Assembly: GCA_946807835.1 (NCBI GenBank)
Contig: OX327683.1
Location: forward strand, 7,507,001 to 7,571,000
From: Ailanthus altissimus
Taxonomy: Eukaryota > Streptophyta > Magnoliopsida > Sapindales > Simaroubaceae
Length of the DNA: 64,000 nt
Direction: 5' to 3'
The translations under genes were made by a program, and so were the position numbers. How positions within the stretch are numbered: the first letter of the stretch is position 1; the number at the start of each line of letters is the position of its first letter. The notes beneath the pieces were generated by a model. The model was not told the origin of the DNA. It searched no databases and saw nothing but the letters and a program-made list of their open reading frames with translations. Positions 1 to 11,598 of this stretch are shown in pieces.

Positions 1-530
1 ATTTAGAGTAGTGTAAATATTTTTCTCTTTCAGATCTCCTCCCTTTTTAAGAGCTTTAGATTTTCTCTTTCAAATACTCTCATTTTTTGAGAGCATTAGA
101 CCATTTTGTACTGTTATAGAGGCGTGAATGCCCTGACAAAGATTTAGAGTAGTGTAAATATTTTTCTTTTTCAGATCCTCTATTTCTTTTTTTTTTCAAG
201 AGCTTCAGATTTTCTCTTTCAAATCCTCTCGTTCTCCTCCTCTTTTGAGAGCGTTAGATCATCCCATACTGTTATGGAGGTGTGAATTCAAACATACTTA
301 AATGTTTAAAAAAAAAGTATCTTTAGGTTATAGAAAATCTTATTGCTAAAAACATCATAAAATTCGATATTCCAAGATAGTGCATTTTCTAAATATAATG
401 TCTCAATTTTCCCATTATGGAGGCGTGAATTAGATGTGCTTAAGTGTCTTTCGCTTGTCCTCATTTTATAATCAATCTCTGACAAAGGTTTAGAGTAGTG
501 TAAATATTTTCTTCTTTCAGATCCTTCTGT
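1..530. repeat. Degenerate tandem repeat, about 140-160 bp period
   Basis: The phrase TTTAGAGTAGTGTAAATATT occurs near positions 3, 144 and 490. The phrase GAGGCGTGAAT or a one-base variant follows the TGTTAT or CATTAT box near 118, 276 and 420. Copies 1 and 2 are the best preserved; copy 3 contains an extra unrelated stretch. No coding potential is seen. The array probably continues to the left of the window. Confidence 0.7.
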
Positions 531-637
531 TCTCTTCCTTTAGCTTAGGGAACATAGAGAGGAAACAAAAAGGTTTTATTACCATTTTGGGAATGTTCTT
601 TAGCTTTATCTCTGAGTCTTTTTATATTTTCTCATAT

Positions 638-818
638 GAGCAATGTTAGACATCTTAAATTTTTATTTTAAATTAAATCTTAAAAGTGCCGTGTCAAGCA
701 AATATTGAATATAATAAATGATTTTAAAATTTACACTATTTCACTACCCAATATTTATTTGACACATCACTTTTAAAATTCAATTTGAGATAAAAATTTA
801 GGATACCTAACATTACTC
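638..818. mobile_element. Mutator-type foldback MITE (copy 1)
   Basis: The ends are inverted repeats: GAGCAATGTTAG at the left and CTAACATTACTC at the right (one mismatch when inverted). The whole 181 bp can fold back on itself, with ATTTGACACATCACTTTTAA on the right pairing with the TTAAAAGTGCCGTGTCAA segment on the left. It is flanked by 9-bp direct repeats, TTCTCATAT (629-637) and TTCCCATAT (819-827), 8 of 9 identical. A 9-bp target duplication is the hallmark of the Mutator superfamily. No ORF; non-autonomous. Confidence 0.75.
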
Positions 819-827
819 TTCCCATAT

Positions 828-1552
828 TTTTTCAATGTCTTTTATTATAAACAACTGGCATTCTCAAATACAACCTTTTGAATCTCGTAAAATCCTGAAA
901 TCCGGCCCAAGCAAATCACAAGCATGACCCTCATCAACAATTAGCTATATAATATTAAGGAAATTTAAGCTAATTTCTATAATCAACTAAGAGAGAATTA
1001 TTCTAAATCTTATTAGAAAAAATTATGAATTCTCAATCCCACACATAAAATTAAACTTTAAGAATTTAGTTACTCAATCTTGGATAAATATTATTTTAAA
1101 AAATTGAATATCATAATTTTGTATAATATGCAATAATATTAAGAGCATACTTTGGTTCATAGGTTGAAATCTTAATTTTTGAAGAAAAACAAATAACAAG
1201 TGAAAGTTGTGTTTCTCTCTTTTACTTTCTTATAATTTGTTTAAGATAAGTTTAATACAATCTTTATTGATGGTATATAATATTTTTATAAACAGTGAGA
1301 TGATTGACCTTTTTTATTTTATTATGATTCATTTTTCATCGCAATAAAATTTTATTAAAATCTAACTCCTCACTCAATGAAATTAAATAATTATTTTTTT
1401 ATATAAAACCTAATAATATACTAGCCATAAAACTTACAAGTAAACTTATGAATTTTTATACCATTTAAGAAGTTGTATTATTTTGTAGATGGTTGGTTTG
1501 TACCCTTTAGGTTGTACATTTTAGACACGTAGAATTATGTTTATCTAATGGT
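828..1552. other. AT-rich spacer, nothing recognised
   Basis: No coding pattern, RNA gene or repeat was recognised here. The stretch lies between two copies of the same MITE family. Confidence 0.5.
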
Positions 1553-1561
1553 TTGTTTTTA

Positions 1562-1732
1562 GAATAATGTTACATATTTTAAGTTTGTATTTAAAATTAT
1601 ATCTCAAATAATGATGTGTCAAATAATCATTATGTATAATAGATAATTTTAAAATTTATATTATTTCATCATTCAATAATTATTTGACACATTATCACTT
1701 AAAGATACAATTTAAAATATGTAACAGTACTC
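1562..1732. mobile_element. Foldback MITE, same family as 638-818 (copy 2)
   Basis: The ends GAATAATGTTACATATTTTA and TAAAATATGTAACAGTACTC are near-perfect inverted repeats. The interior shares the ATGTGTCAAATAAT / ATTATTTGACACAT arms with the copy at 638-818. Candidate 9-bp flanks (1553-1561 and 1733-1741) match at only 6 of 9 positions, so the target duplication is eroded or the ends are off by a base or two. Confidence 0.65.
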
Positions 1733-1899
1733 TTATTATTGGCATATCTAACTTTTAAAACTATGTAATCTTGTTCTTGGCCCCAAGATTATTAGGTTTT
1801 GATGATTATTGGGAAGACTTTTATTTATTTATTTTTAATAATTAGTGTCAAATGATATTAAAACTATATAAATATAAATATAAATTTATTCAATAATCC

Positions 1900-2170
1900 A
1901 GAATTCAATGGATATCAAGTTGATATCAACTCAGTCGTGAATTGCATTGTCGATTGGCCGTAAAGTTGCTGAGCCTGAGCAGGAGCAACCATATTCGGAG
2001 CAAGCTTTGCAGCTTGCAATCCTGGAAAGAGGAGAACCGCCGATCGCTGTGCCGCAGGCTAAGCCGAAATAGGTCGCATTAGGTACGTGGGCACCACCCG
2101 CGGTTGATGCTGTACGAGTTCCATCCCCAACCGAATCTCTCGGAGACCTGTACGAAGCTTTTGTTGCCAT
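1900..2170 (-). pseudogene. Subtilisin-like serine protease (subtilase) fragment
   Basis: Read on the minus strand from an ATG at 2170, this gives about 80 codons before a stop at 1931. The text matches the region around the catalytic His of plant subtilases: RDSVGDGTRTASTAGG corresponds to the family's RD-x-x-GHGTHTASTAAG block, followed by AxFYGLAxGTAxGGxPxSRIAxYKxC-like and GCS-like segments. The catalytic His codon reads Asp (GDG instead of GHG) and the second His reads Arg, so it cannot be catalytic. After the TGA, similarity to the next family block (VDIIS-like) continues to about 1900, so the stop is a nonsense mutation (family Gly codon). There is no prodomain, Asp or Ser catalytic region nearby. 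It is a GC-richer island in very AT-rich DNA: a dispersed or captured gene fragment. Confidence 0.8.
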
Positions 2171-2239
2171 GTTATTCTTATTATGATTATTGTTTTAATG
2201 AGGGGGATGATCAGCTTCCCATAATTAATTGAATATATT

Positions 2240-2810
2240 GGAAACTATAAATTATCCCCTCTTATTTTAAGTATTATTCATTTATTTTATATTATCAAAA
2301 ACATTTTTACTATTACAAAAATTTGATAAAATACTAATTATTTATTGTTTTCTTACTATTCTACCCTTATATTACTATTTTTTCATAATTTATTAATGTA
2401 AATATTTTTAAAAAATAATACTAAAATAATTAGAATAATAAAAAGCATATTATATTATGTTATGATAGAATGGCGAATATTTTAGTTACTTTTTTTTTCT
2501 TTTGTTTTATATTTTAAAATTTTATTCATTAATTATTTTCTCAAAATAAGTTAATTTTTAATACTTTTTAAGAAAGAATAAAAATATTATGATTTTATTA
2601 TTTTAATTATTTTTTAATAATTGTGTTTAAAAATTAATAAAAAACTATTATCCTTTAAAATAGTAATAAGAGTAAATTAGTAAAAAGATAATAAATAATT
2701 AAGATTTAATATAATTTTTATAATAATAAAGGATGTTTTTTAGTAATATGAAGCATTAGGAAGATAAATGAGTAATGCCTAAAACATGAGAGGGTAATTT
2801 ATAGTTTCCC
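2240..2810. mobile_element. Mutator-type MITE, 571 bp
   Basis: The left end GGAAACTATAAATTATCCCC and the right end GAGGGTAATTTATAGTTTCC are inverted copies; similarity continues inward over about 50 bp (TTATTTTAAGTATTATTCAT against ATGAGTAATGCCTAAAACAT). The flanks GAATATATT (2231-2239) and AAATATATT (2811-2819) form a 9-bp target duplication with one mismatch. The interior is AT-rich with no ORF. The structure fits a non-autonomous Mutator-like element. Confidence 0.75.
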
Positions 2811-2868
2811 AAATATATTCACAGCCGATCTAAGAAAAAAAATTAATGCAACACATCAGATTGTTGTT

Positions 2869-3212
2869 ATTAATTATGTATACTTTTAATAAGTCAAAAA
2901 AAATTATATCTATTTTAATAGTTTAATGGATAACATAAATTTAATCACTATTGGAAAAATGAGTTTTATTAATGTCTTATTATCAAAATTTATTAAAACA
3001 ATGTTAATAAAGATAAAAATTATATCTATTTTTATTAAGATAAAAATTATATCTATTATTAATTAAGTATACTTTTATTAAGTCAAAAACAATTATATCT
3101 ATTTTTAATAGTTTAATGGATAACATAAATTTAATCACTATTGAAAAAATGAGTTTTATTAATGTCTTATTATCAAAAATTATTAAAATAATGTTAATAA
3201 AGATAAAAATAT
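2869..3212. repeat. Tandem duplication, about 190 bp period
   Basis: The segment at 2869-3057 is repeated at 3058-3212; for example GTTTAATGGATAACATAAAT occurs at 2921 and at 3111. The copies differ by a few substitutions and small indels. No coding content. Confidence 0.8.
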
Positions 3213-3670
3213 ATTGATGTGAGATGTGTTACAACTTATTGACACTTTATAAAAATATAAGTAAATTATTAATACTATAATATTAAAAATTTAAAACGAT
3301 ATAGTTTTTATTAAAAAAATTAATTATTAAGAATTTATTTAAAAAAATTAAAAACCCTTCTTAAATCACCTCGTTTTGAGGTCGTTATAATCCATCCCCT
3401 TTTAAGATTAACGTCTATGACAGTTGGTGACTTTGTAAATCCCCTACACAACCAGTAGCAATCCTCCCACCCGCAATGACTTCACGGACTTACCTAGTAG
3501 CACCCCTCCTACAAAATAGGGATAAGGGTCGTCTCTGAGAAATGACTACTCTGATACCAAAGTAATAACTCTTTGAGTAGAACTCACTCTAAAAAGCTAG
3601 CTTTAAGAGGGAGGGTGGCCAAGGGATTATTAATCACTTGTCAAGCTTTCACTAGGTGACGCATAACTCA

Positions 3671-4328
3671 TGGGTATATAAGGAGTGAATTATATTTTTA
3701 TTGGTATGAAACATTTTGAATAAAACTTAAGAGCAAAATCACAAGGGCTTAGGCCCAAAGTGGACAATATCATACAAATGAAGAGATATGTGTGGTTTGT
3801 TGGGCCCCTAACAGTGATATCAGAGTTATGTCCTAAAGTTAGTCACATTGAAGAAATCCTTGGTGCTGAACAAGAAGACAAAGAGCTTGGTATGCCTCGA
3901 TTTGGTTGCAATAGAATATGTGGTTAAGCTCTATAGATAGGCAATTGTGTGCTCTGGGCTTCACGTAAGGTATAAGCTGCAACGTAGTGATGAGTTGACT
4001 TGATAGAACGAGCTCTTAAAGTAGGCGGTACTCTGGCGCTTCACGTAAGGCGTGCGTCCTCAATGCAATGAAGATAAGTAAAAGATGAGTACCAGAAGAG
4101 AGCGAGATCTTCCTATGTGAAAGATAGACAGATGATATATCATTTGAAAGGAGCCTCAGTTGTCATTTATTTGATGGGAGGATTGTAGATATATAAGAAG
4201 TAAATCATATCTTCATTAGTACGAGACCTTTTAGGTAGAACTCAAGAGTAAAATTATAAGTATTTAAGTCTAAAATAGATAATATCATACTAATGTAAAG
4301 ATATGTGTGATTTGTTGGACTCCTAACA
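3671..4328 (+). mobile_element. TRIM-like miniature LTR retrotransposon
   Basis: Two short direct repeats are present: a left LTR at 3671-3813 and a right LTR at 4184-4328. They share the order TATATAAGGAGTGAAT/TATATAAGAAGTAAAT, then GATATGTGTGGTTTGTTGG/GATATGTGTGATTTGTTGG, then a CCTAACA end. The left one is followed at once by GTGATATCAGAG, a close match to the initiator-tRNA(Met) primer site TGGTATCAGAG. The right one is preceded by a purine-rich GATGGGAGGAT tract. The roughly 370-bp interior holds no gag or pol. No clear target duplication was found, so the outer ends are approximate. Confidence 0.7.
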
Positions 4329-5379
4329 ATTACAAATAACAACTTAAGAGCGTTGGAAATATTTGTTATAACTGTAATCTAATCAATGGTGCTCTCATGC
4401 TACAGTTCGGGTAATTATTTTATTTGTTTTTATTTTATAGTTATTTTAATTTCTGTCATATGTTATTTAAATGGTAAATTAGGGTGATTTTGTTTTACAC
4501 AGTGTTGACAATCATTCTAGTGTTAATTTGTTGCTTGATAATGAACTATTATTTTGTTGTTGCTCTTTTGTTTATGACAGATGTTATGGAGTTATTATTG
4601 GTGTTGTTTTTCTGGATGAATCTGTCTACTTGAGGTCATAGAGTAATATGTATTTTTGAAGAAAATCCTTTTGGACTGATTCTGTTAGGATTTTTAGCTC
4701 CCTTGGATTGATGCAGGAGAGGGTCGTGTATTCTTAATCAGCTCGTTGTTTATTATCAAGGATTTCAAGGAGAGTTACTTGAGTTCATTTTTAGATTCCT
4801 TTTTTCCCATTCAATGAGTTAAGGTATAGAGATGTGATTTTATCAATTGAGAACTCATATTTAAATCTGAATATGTGAAACCTGTTCGTGGGGTTTGCTG
4901 TAAACTAGAAGTTGAGACTTTTTCTTTGTTAGTTGGATTAGCGGCAATTTTGATGGCTTTCTCTTAATTTGCCTTTATGCATTAATGAGTTCCTATATTT
5001 GTGTTATGCCTTGGTCTATCTAACATGTGTATGTTCTTATAGCTTAAATCCTTAACCTTTACCCACATTTAAAAGTCACTCTAGATTTTTTTTTTTAAAG
5101 TTATTAAATCCATTAAAAGAAAAACGTCAAGGATACAATAACAAAGAGTTTTTGATCAATAGATCAAAGAATTATAAGACCTAATAAAGATTAGCTCACA
5201 GACGTATGTTTTATTCAACCACTTGCCACGAAGGGGTAGATTAATTCTATCGGAGAGTCCCTTCCAAAAAAAAAAAAAAGAAAAAGAAAAATTACACATG
5301 ATTACAATAAATATTACAATATGCATCAATAACAATATTTCAAAATCTATCAATAAATCTTAAGAAGTAACCACCACCA
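4329..5379. other. Unassigned spacer
   Basis: Nothing recognisable. 4580-4800 is less AT-rich than its surroundings, but no frame stays open or resembles a known protein. A poly-T/poly-A rich stretch near 5083-5096 and 5263-5290 breaks up any ORF. Confidence 0.4.
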
Positions 5380-5830
5380 CCACCAAATGTCCTCAATAGA
5401 CGTAAGAAGATTTAGCTTCATCGGAAGGGTATCCCTTTGACGGGGTATGTTGTGGGCGGCAATTACTAGTGAGGCTCGGCATAGTCTGACGAGGTCTTAG
5501 TGAGGTAGGCTGAGCCTGGCACAGATCTGGTCCTGGAACATGCGCTGCTGTCGGGGGAGCCCCGGAGGAGGACGGTGATGCACATCAAGCCCCGGAGCGC
5601 ACGTTGGAGAGGGCGCCGACATGGTGAAAGCCGAGAGTAGCATAGCTTGCCTTGGAAGGGGGAGGGGACTGGTGGTGATGCTCGGTGGGCCCCACTGTGG
5701 CTGGTGTGGCCCCAGCTACTTGATGGCCCCCCAACAGAAAGAACGACCGAAAAAAGTCAGAAAAACGCAAGAAATAAATAAAACAAAAGCAGAAAAACGT
5801 AAATCTAAGTTTGAACTAAAAGCAAGTAAC
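5380..5830. other. GC-rich island, possible small gene or gene fragment
   Basis: A sharply GC-rich block (especially 5420-5740) sits in AT-rich DNA and starts beside an ACC microsatellite. On the minus strand an open frame covers about 5585-5770 (GPTEHHHQSPPPSKASY...), but its apparent start is TTG, not ATG; another minus frame continues past 5585 toward 5400 (CRPQHTPSKGYPSDEAKS...). On the plus strand an ATG-initiated 71-codon frame runs 5621-5836. None matches a family I recognise. TATATAAAC at 6019-6027 would fit a plus-strand TATA box but lies downstream of the plus frame. Either a decayed exon or a small-peptide locus is possible; I cannot choose. Confidence 0.35.
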
Positions 5831-5941
5831 TTTTAAAGCAGCGGGATGCATGGAAGGGGAAGAGGTTCTGCCGGAGGAAGAGGCCACCAAAACAAAAGAT
5901 GAAAGGGGTGGGGTTAGTTGGGCTCAAAGAGGGGTTGAGAG

Positions 5942-6015
5942 AAAAAGTCACTCTGAATTGAGACAACTGTTCCGCTCCAACTTAATTCACATGATAAAAG
6001 TCACTCTGAATTGAG
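5942..6015. repeat. 20-bp direct repeat pair
   Basis: AAAGTCACTCTGAATTGAG occurs at about 5944 and again at about 5997, 53-54 bp apart. The second copy directly precedes a CTATATAAAC box. No function is evident. Confidence 0.6.
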
Positions 6016-6849
6016 CTATATAAACCTAAATACTTTTTATACAGTTTTTAGTGTATTTTTTCATTTAATATTATGCTAAACTGACTCCTACCTCTCTCAT
6101 GATTTTAGACCAAAGTTTTTTCGTTCAAAAACCTTCGAGTAAAACACTACCAAAGCAATTATACAAATGGGGCCCCTTGGAGTCCTAGACATCTTCAAGG
6201 ATATAATAAGCCACATTCTCTAACTCAGTGGGCAAGTTCAAGCCAATTCATTTTTACGACCTGACACGCCAAAACGACATCATTATATGCCACACATTCA
6301 ACCATGTATCAGCCTCGTATATTCACCTTAATATTTTCCGTGACTCCAATGGAATTTTGTTAAGATCTTATAATGACAAAGAAAAAAGGTTAGAATTCAA
6401 AGAAACATAAACAAGAAAGACAAAAATGAATCTCACATTGAGAGTTCTCTCCAATCAATTTTCCAAAAGACCAAGAACAAGAAGACAATTAAATTGAAGA
6501 TACTGGTTTTTGTTCTTTGGCCTAAATCTTAAGGAATACTATTCAATCTTAAATTTTTATCTTTTTTATTGAATTACCTATGACGTTTTTTATATTTTAA
6601 AAAATTATCCGTTGAGTTCCTTAAAAGTGAAGATGTTCATGTTTCAAAGATGAAAAATAGTAGTAAAAATACTTCTAAAAGATATAATTGATAATTTTTA
6701 AAAACCCTTATATCTGGACGACAATATTTGTGCTTAACTTTATAGAATCACCCTAAAACTAATATCAAACCCTTAGCTTTATTATTGCTATCTTACTTTA
6801 TATTTTAAGACATTTTTAAAACCTTGTCATATATAGTGTCATCGGTTAA
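6016..6849. other. Unassigned AT-rich spacer
   Basis: Nothing recognised. A 60-codon frame at 6228-6410 has no family resemblance and lies in sequence typical of non-coding plant DNA. Confidence 0.4.
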
Positions 6850-7565
6850 CTGTTCGTCTTTGACTTAAAAGATTAGCTTATTAAATAATACCAGATATCT
6901 ATTTATATATATTTAAAATTCACCTAAATTTTATTCGATGTGGAATATAACATTCTCAATCACTCAATTACGTGATGCTCTTGTTATGTTTAGTTAAATT
7001 TCTAACTCAAGGGCCAACCTGACTCGTATTGCCATCCTCACTACTTTTGGAGGATCCACATCCTATGTGGTTTGGAAGACTCACATCTTATGTGGTAACT
7101 TTTATTAGAGTTTAAGATAGGATTTCAAAATACACTTGGTCTGTATTGTCCATTTTTGAGGATCTATTACTTATGTGATAATCTCTATTTTGGAGAATAT
7201 TCAAGGTACACTTGGTCTGTATTGCCCATACCCACTATTCTTAGGAGATCACTTGTCAAATATAAATGAGAATTCAAGTCTGCTTTGATATCACTTATCA
7301 CAGATTAAACGCTTGTTATTGACCCAAAAAATTAGTCTATTAAATAATAATATATACTCACCTATATATACTCAAAATCTATTTAATTTTTATTTAATGT
7401 GAGACGTGATGCTATACTATCTCCACCATTTGTCACAGGTCAAATGCTTGTTATTAACCCAAAAAATTAGTCTATTAAATAATACTATATACTCGCTTAT
7501 ATATACTCAAAATCTATCTAATTTCTATCTAATGTGGGACACGATGCTGTACTATCTCCACCACT
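6850..7565. repeat. Repeat cluster with 135-bp tandem duplication
   Basis: A unit containing AAAAAATTAGTCTATTAAAT is present at 7326 and again at 7461 (135-bp spacing), with a more diverged relative near 6870-6960 (GATTAGCTTATTAAATAATA). Between them, ACACTTGGTCTGTATTG occurs twice (about 7133 and 7208). The text (TAATGTGGGACACGATGC and similar) resembles small solo-LTR or MITE debris. No ORF. Confidence 0.6.
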
Positions 7566-8930
7566 TATAAAATGTTCTTAGTTCTCCTTTGATTAATTAG
7601 ACCCCTTAAAACACCTTTTCTTGGCGTCATCACTACCGAGTACCAGCCTCACTTAAGCAAACTCTTTCTTTAAATTGACCAAGAATCTCTGCTTCTTTAT
7701 TTTTCTGTTAAACTTTACTTATTGTTACTTGATTCGTCTTTATTTGGTGTTAGAAATATTTTCTGCGTGCGAGAACATTCCCGCAACCATGTAGGTTTCG
7801 GTTAAGAGTGAAGATCAAAGCGAGTTCAAATCTCTTAACATTCTGTAGCTTATTGTTTTTAGTCAATATTTTCTTTTTATTTCTCTATTTTAATTTCATG
7901 ATTTTCATTTGTTTGTTACATTTACTTTTCCCTTCATCATTTTTATTTCCAAGTTTGATGACTCTCTCTTCATTTGATTAACATAATAGGTTGTGTTTTT
8001 AGGCGGAAGCCAATCTCTTCGTGTCTTTGAGAGCGCTGACAAAATTTTTAATAGGGCCCTGACTAGAATGGAAAATAAATGAAGGATTTTTTTTGAACTT
8101 TTGAGATGATATTGGAGATGAATTACTATCACCGAACTCTATTTAAGGCAAGTTTGATGATGGATTATCATATTTGAACTTCTAAATTAAAAAAAAAAAG
8201 AATTAAATTTATTAAATTTAAATATCTAATTTAAAGAAATAAATAAATTCAAAATATTTAATTTGAATATGAGATATTCGCTCTATTGCCATCCTTCAAA
8301 AAAATTTCAGATCACTCTCTTTCGATATCACATATCAAACAATCAACCAATTTCTTCTTCCATATCACATACCAAACAATCAATCAATTTCTTCTTCGGT
8401 CAGAGTTTGTTAAAATTATTTTTTTTCATGATAAATTAATTTTATTTTTAGGATCTGAAATAAATTTTTTTGTACGTTGAATAAGCATCTTATTATTTCA
8501 AAATAATAATAATAAGCGTCTTGTGCTGACGTCAATTGTAGTAATATTTTATTTAACTAAATTAACTTACATTGTGATTATCTTAATTATAGAACATTTT
8601 TATTAAAATATAATGTTCAAAGTATATCTTAGAATGACCATCTCCTAGTCCTAGCCCTTATCCCCCTTACGACAAGAAAATGACTTCGACTTTTAAGCAA
8701 AATTAGTGGTCTTGTGATATTATTCCAAAGATGACTTTGCTTCAAGGGAAAAGAAAAAGGTTTGAAAACACAATTTGCTTTGTGTTTCCAAGAAACTGTT
8801 TGATACAATAAAAATATATCTTATAATTATAATCTGAAAATTAAACACAATCAATGGTCTCTTAACATTTTTAAAATACAAAATTTGGAACAAACGATCG
8901 TTAAAATGATGTTTAATTCATTATCAAAAT
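7566..8930. other. Unassigned spacer
   Basis: No gene, RNA or transposon was recognised. There is a local repeat of CATATCACATATCAAACAAT and CATATCACATACCAAACAAT near 8324-8380. AT-rich, with poly-A and poly-T runs. Confidence 0.4.
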
Positions 8931-8944
8931 GGAGTTATTCACTT

Positions 8945-9160
8945 TTAGTTTTGAATACCTTACTTCTAATTACTCTACCGAATGTGATTTCTAATACTGA
9001 AGACAGTAAATATAAAATACTGTTTTCTTTTCTGAATTTGGAGATGATACTTTGCAATACCTGACGTAAAGGTTCTATCTCTGTTGAAAATTCATCTACC
9101 TGGAATTGCAACGAGTTCTCTTTGTAAGCTTCTGAAATCTTTTCCAGGTTCAGCTACAAT
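8945..9160 (-). other. Possible minus-strand exon downstream of SUVH
   Basis: On the minus strand a frame stays open from about 9155 to 8945 (starting LNLEKISEAYKENS, later VDEFSTEIEPLRQ). It is preceded by a good acceptor context (TTTGTATTGTAG) and contains donor-like CAG|GTAGAT and CAG|GTATTG sites. The deduced text is helical and charged, like a coiled-coil exon, but I do not recognise a family. It could be the last exon of a neighbouring minus-strand gene, a 3' UTR exon of the SUVH transcript, or chance. Confidence 0.25.
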
Positions 9161-11592
9161 ACAAATTGAGAGACTAACAAGATGGACACTTTCATAAAAG
9201 AAACAGTGAATTGAAAGCCCCAAGCAGATAAATTAACAGAGTACATGCTTTGAAAATGCAGCTTCCACAACCTGATCACTGTCAAGCTTTTGCCAGTACA
9301 ACATTAAGACACACGAAGTAGAGCAATAATTCCAGCTGCCACGGAGTTACTGTGACAGCTCAAAAAAACATCGCCTTACTATTACAAACATCATAACAAA
9401 CGATCAAGTAAAGTAGGTAGGCAAAAGACTTCTTTACAAGATCACTGGTGGCTGCTGCAGGAAAACTGGGAAAGAGCTATTAACAGCAGTGTTGTACCCA
9501 GCTAAGCTAACAACAAAATATAAAATGTGTGCCCATATAACTAGTGACAGAGCACCCGAAAAGTCACAGTTTCTGCGTTCACCAGAACTGGGCAGCTACA
9601 TCCTAGAGATAGTATGGAGAGGAGTTAATTAATTTGATCAATTATACAAAAAAACGTAGAAACCAGGAGCATCATAACAAGGTTGAAAAAAAAAATGCTA
9701 CAATCAGGCCCAATGATACCAGAGAACAAATTACTACGAAATTTACTTGCAAGAGCCTCTTAAGCTTCAAATGTGTATCTAACATGAAATTTGCAAGCAA
9801 GGGCCATACAATTTGGTGTTTATAGATTTCTTTTTCTTCTCTCTTTTTTTATAGGAGCTGTCCTACAATTCACCAAGAATGGGAAACAATTCATCTTGGC
9901 AAAGAACATGATAAAACTTTCATTAAAGAAGTTAGAGAAGTTCACTTAAACTAGAATTCCAAGCATCTGGCAATTATAGTTTAGTAATACTAGTTCGTTT
10001 TCACTCACAAGTTAATGTAAGTTTAAAACAACAAAAAGAATATTGTAATCAAATTCTTTCAGATGAAACTTCCGTGCCAGAAGTTAATTCTTCATTTCAT
10101 AGTGGTTTCTTGATCTTGTAGCAAACTCAGTAACTTAAACCATAGTTGTGAAAGAGAATGATGCAAGTATGATTGAATTAAAAAAACAACTTAAGACAAA
10201 TACTTGTTTGTTCACAGCAGTGAAATGCATAGCTTTGGTCTGGTTTATTCTAAAACAATGAGCTGAGTGAGTCTTCATGTCAAATATAGACGCAAGCAGG
10301 TCAGGTAAATCAAGTTTGTTACAGAAGACCCTAGTGCTGTATTTAAATGGACTTACATAGATGTAATAAGAAATAGACTTGACCTTCTGTGTATCACTGA
10401 TCTAGTTATTCAATGCTACTACTCATGGCATGAGATATATGTAATCATGATCTAAAGTTTTAATTGTTGATCTTATCCCCAAGAATACCATCTAATCGAT
10501 TAGTGTTTCTGTAGCAACTGCGATTTTGTAGATTTGAATGTCGGTTGGCAAAGGCCTTGGCCTTACATAGTATCCTGATATGATTCTAGGTTGTAACGTG
10601 GTCCAAGGTTATTTGGTAGTCAAAGTTCATACTTAGAATTTGAAACAGAGCAGTCTATATATTCAATTATGTAATTTTCTATACAATAACATAAAGGTTA
10701 GTCATTAAAAATGTCTCCTTTCGTAAGGAGAACTGCTTGCATTGACCTTAGAAGATTTGCTTTGAATTTTCGTTTATCACAGCACCTTTACAAAATCAAA
10801 TGACAACCCCCATTGGTTGGTCCTATCAAACACTTAATCAGAAACCTAGTTGATTAAAGGTTTCTAAAATGAACAGGCAAAAAGCTTAACACCCTCCAAC
10901 TAACAAAATATCAGAAAGCTCAATCACAGCCATAACAGATAAACATCCAAACTTATAAACATATAATACAATTGACCGTTTTAAGAGGGGAAAACTTCAA
11001 GCTTTTGAACTAGAAAAAAAATAATAAACTGATAGTGTTTTCTGATTATGTGGACAGCGACAAGGCAAGCCTGAGTGAGAGGACCCCGTCCTTATCCATC
11101 CTGCCACACATAAACCCTCTGTTTTCCCAACCTCATATTAACATGAAATGTAAAAATTGTCTGATGAGTCACTATGCAAAAAAAAGTCAAACTATTACAA
11201 GAACAAAATTTAGTTTAGAAGATCATGAAACACAAAAGAAATTATCCAATGTAACAGATTTGCTTTATGAATCATAACATATGAGGATGATTTGTCTACA
11301 ATACATGAAACAATTTTCCATAGAAGTGCAGTTCACAAACAATTGATGAGTTGTTTCTTCCACCAATACTAATATATTAGACATTGTCTAAGAAAATTTA
11401 CATCTATAACAATAACATAAAATGCAACCAACAACTTCTGCATTCATATGTATGCCACAATGCTGGTACAAATCTGGCATAATTTTGGCATAAACATTTC
11501 ATATTTGAGTTGTAAGAAGATAACTACGAATGACAAAATTATATATCAAGCTGTTTTTGTTGTTCTATGGACACTCAGTTCACCTTATTTTT
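9161..11592. other. Transposon-free 3' flank of SUVH
   Basis: About 2.4 kb with no transposon signature and a less extreme base composition than most of the window. No long ORF is present on either strand. It may contain introns or an extended 3' UTR of the SUVH gene, or a non-coding transcript; the sequence alone does not decide. Confidence 0.4.
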
Positions 11593-11598
11593 TTTATT
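11593..11598 (-). terminator. Candidate poly(A) signal for SUVH
   Basis: AATAAA on the minus strand, about 150 bp downstream of the SUVH stop codon, within a U-rich context. This is a normal distance for a plant 3' UTR. Other near-signals exist downstream, so it is only a candidate. Confidence 0.35.
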
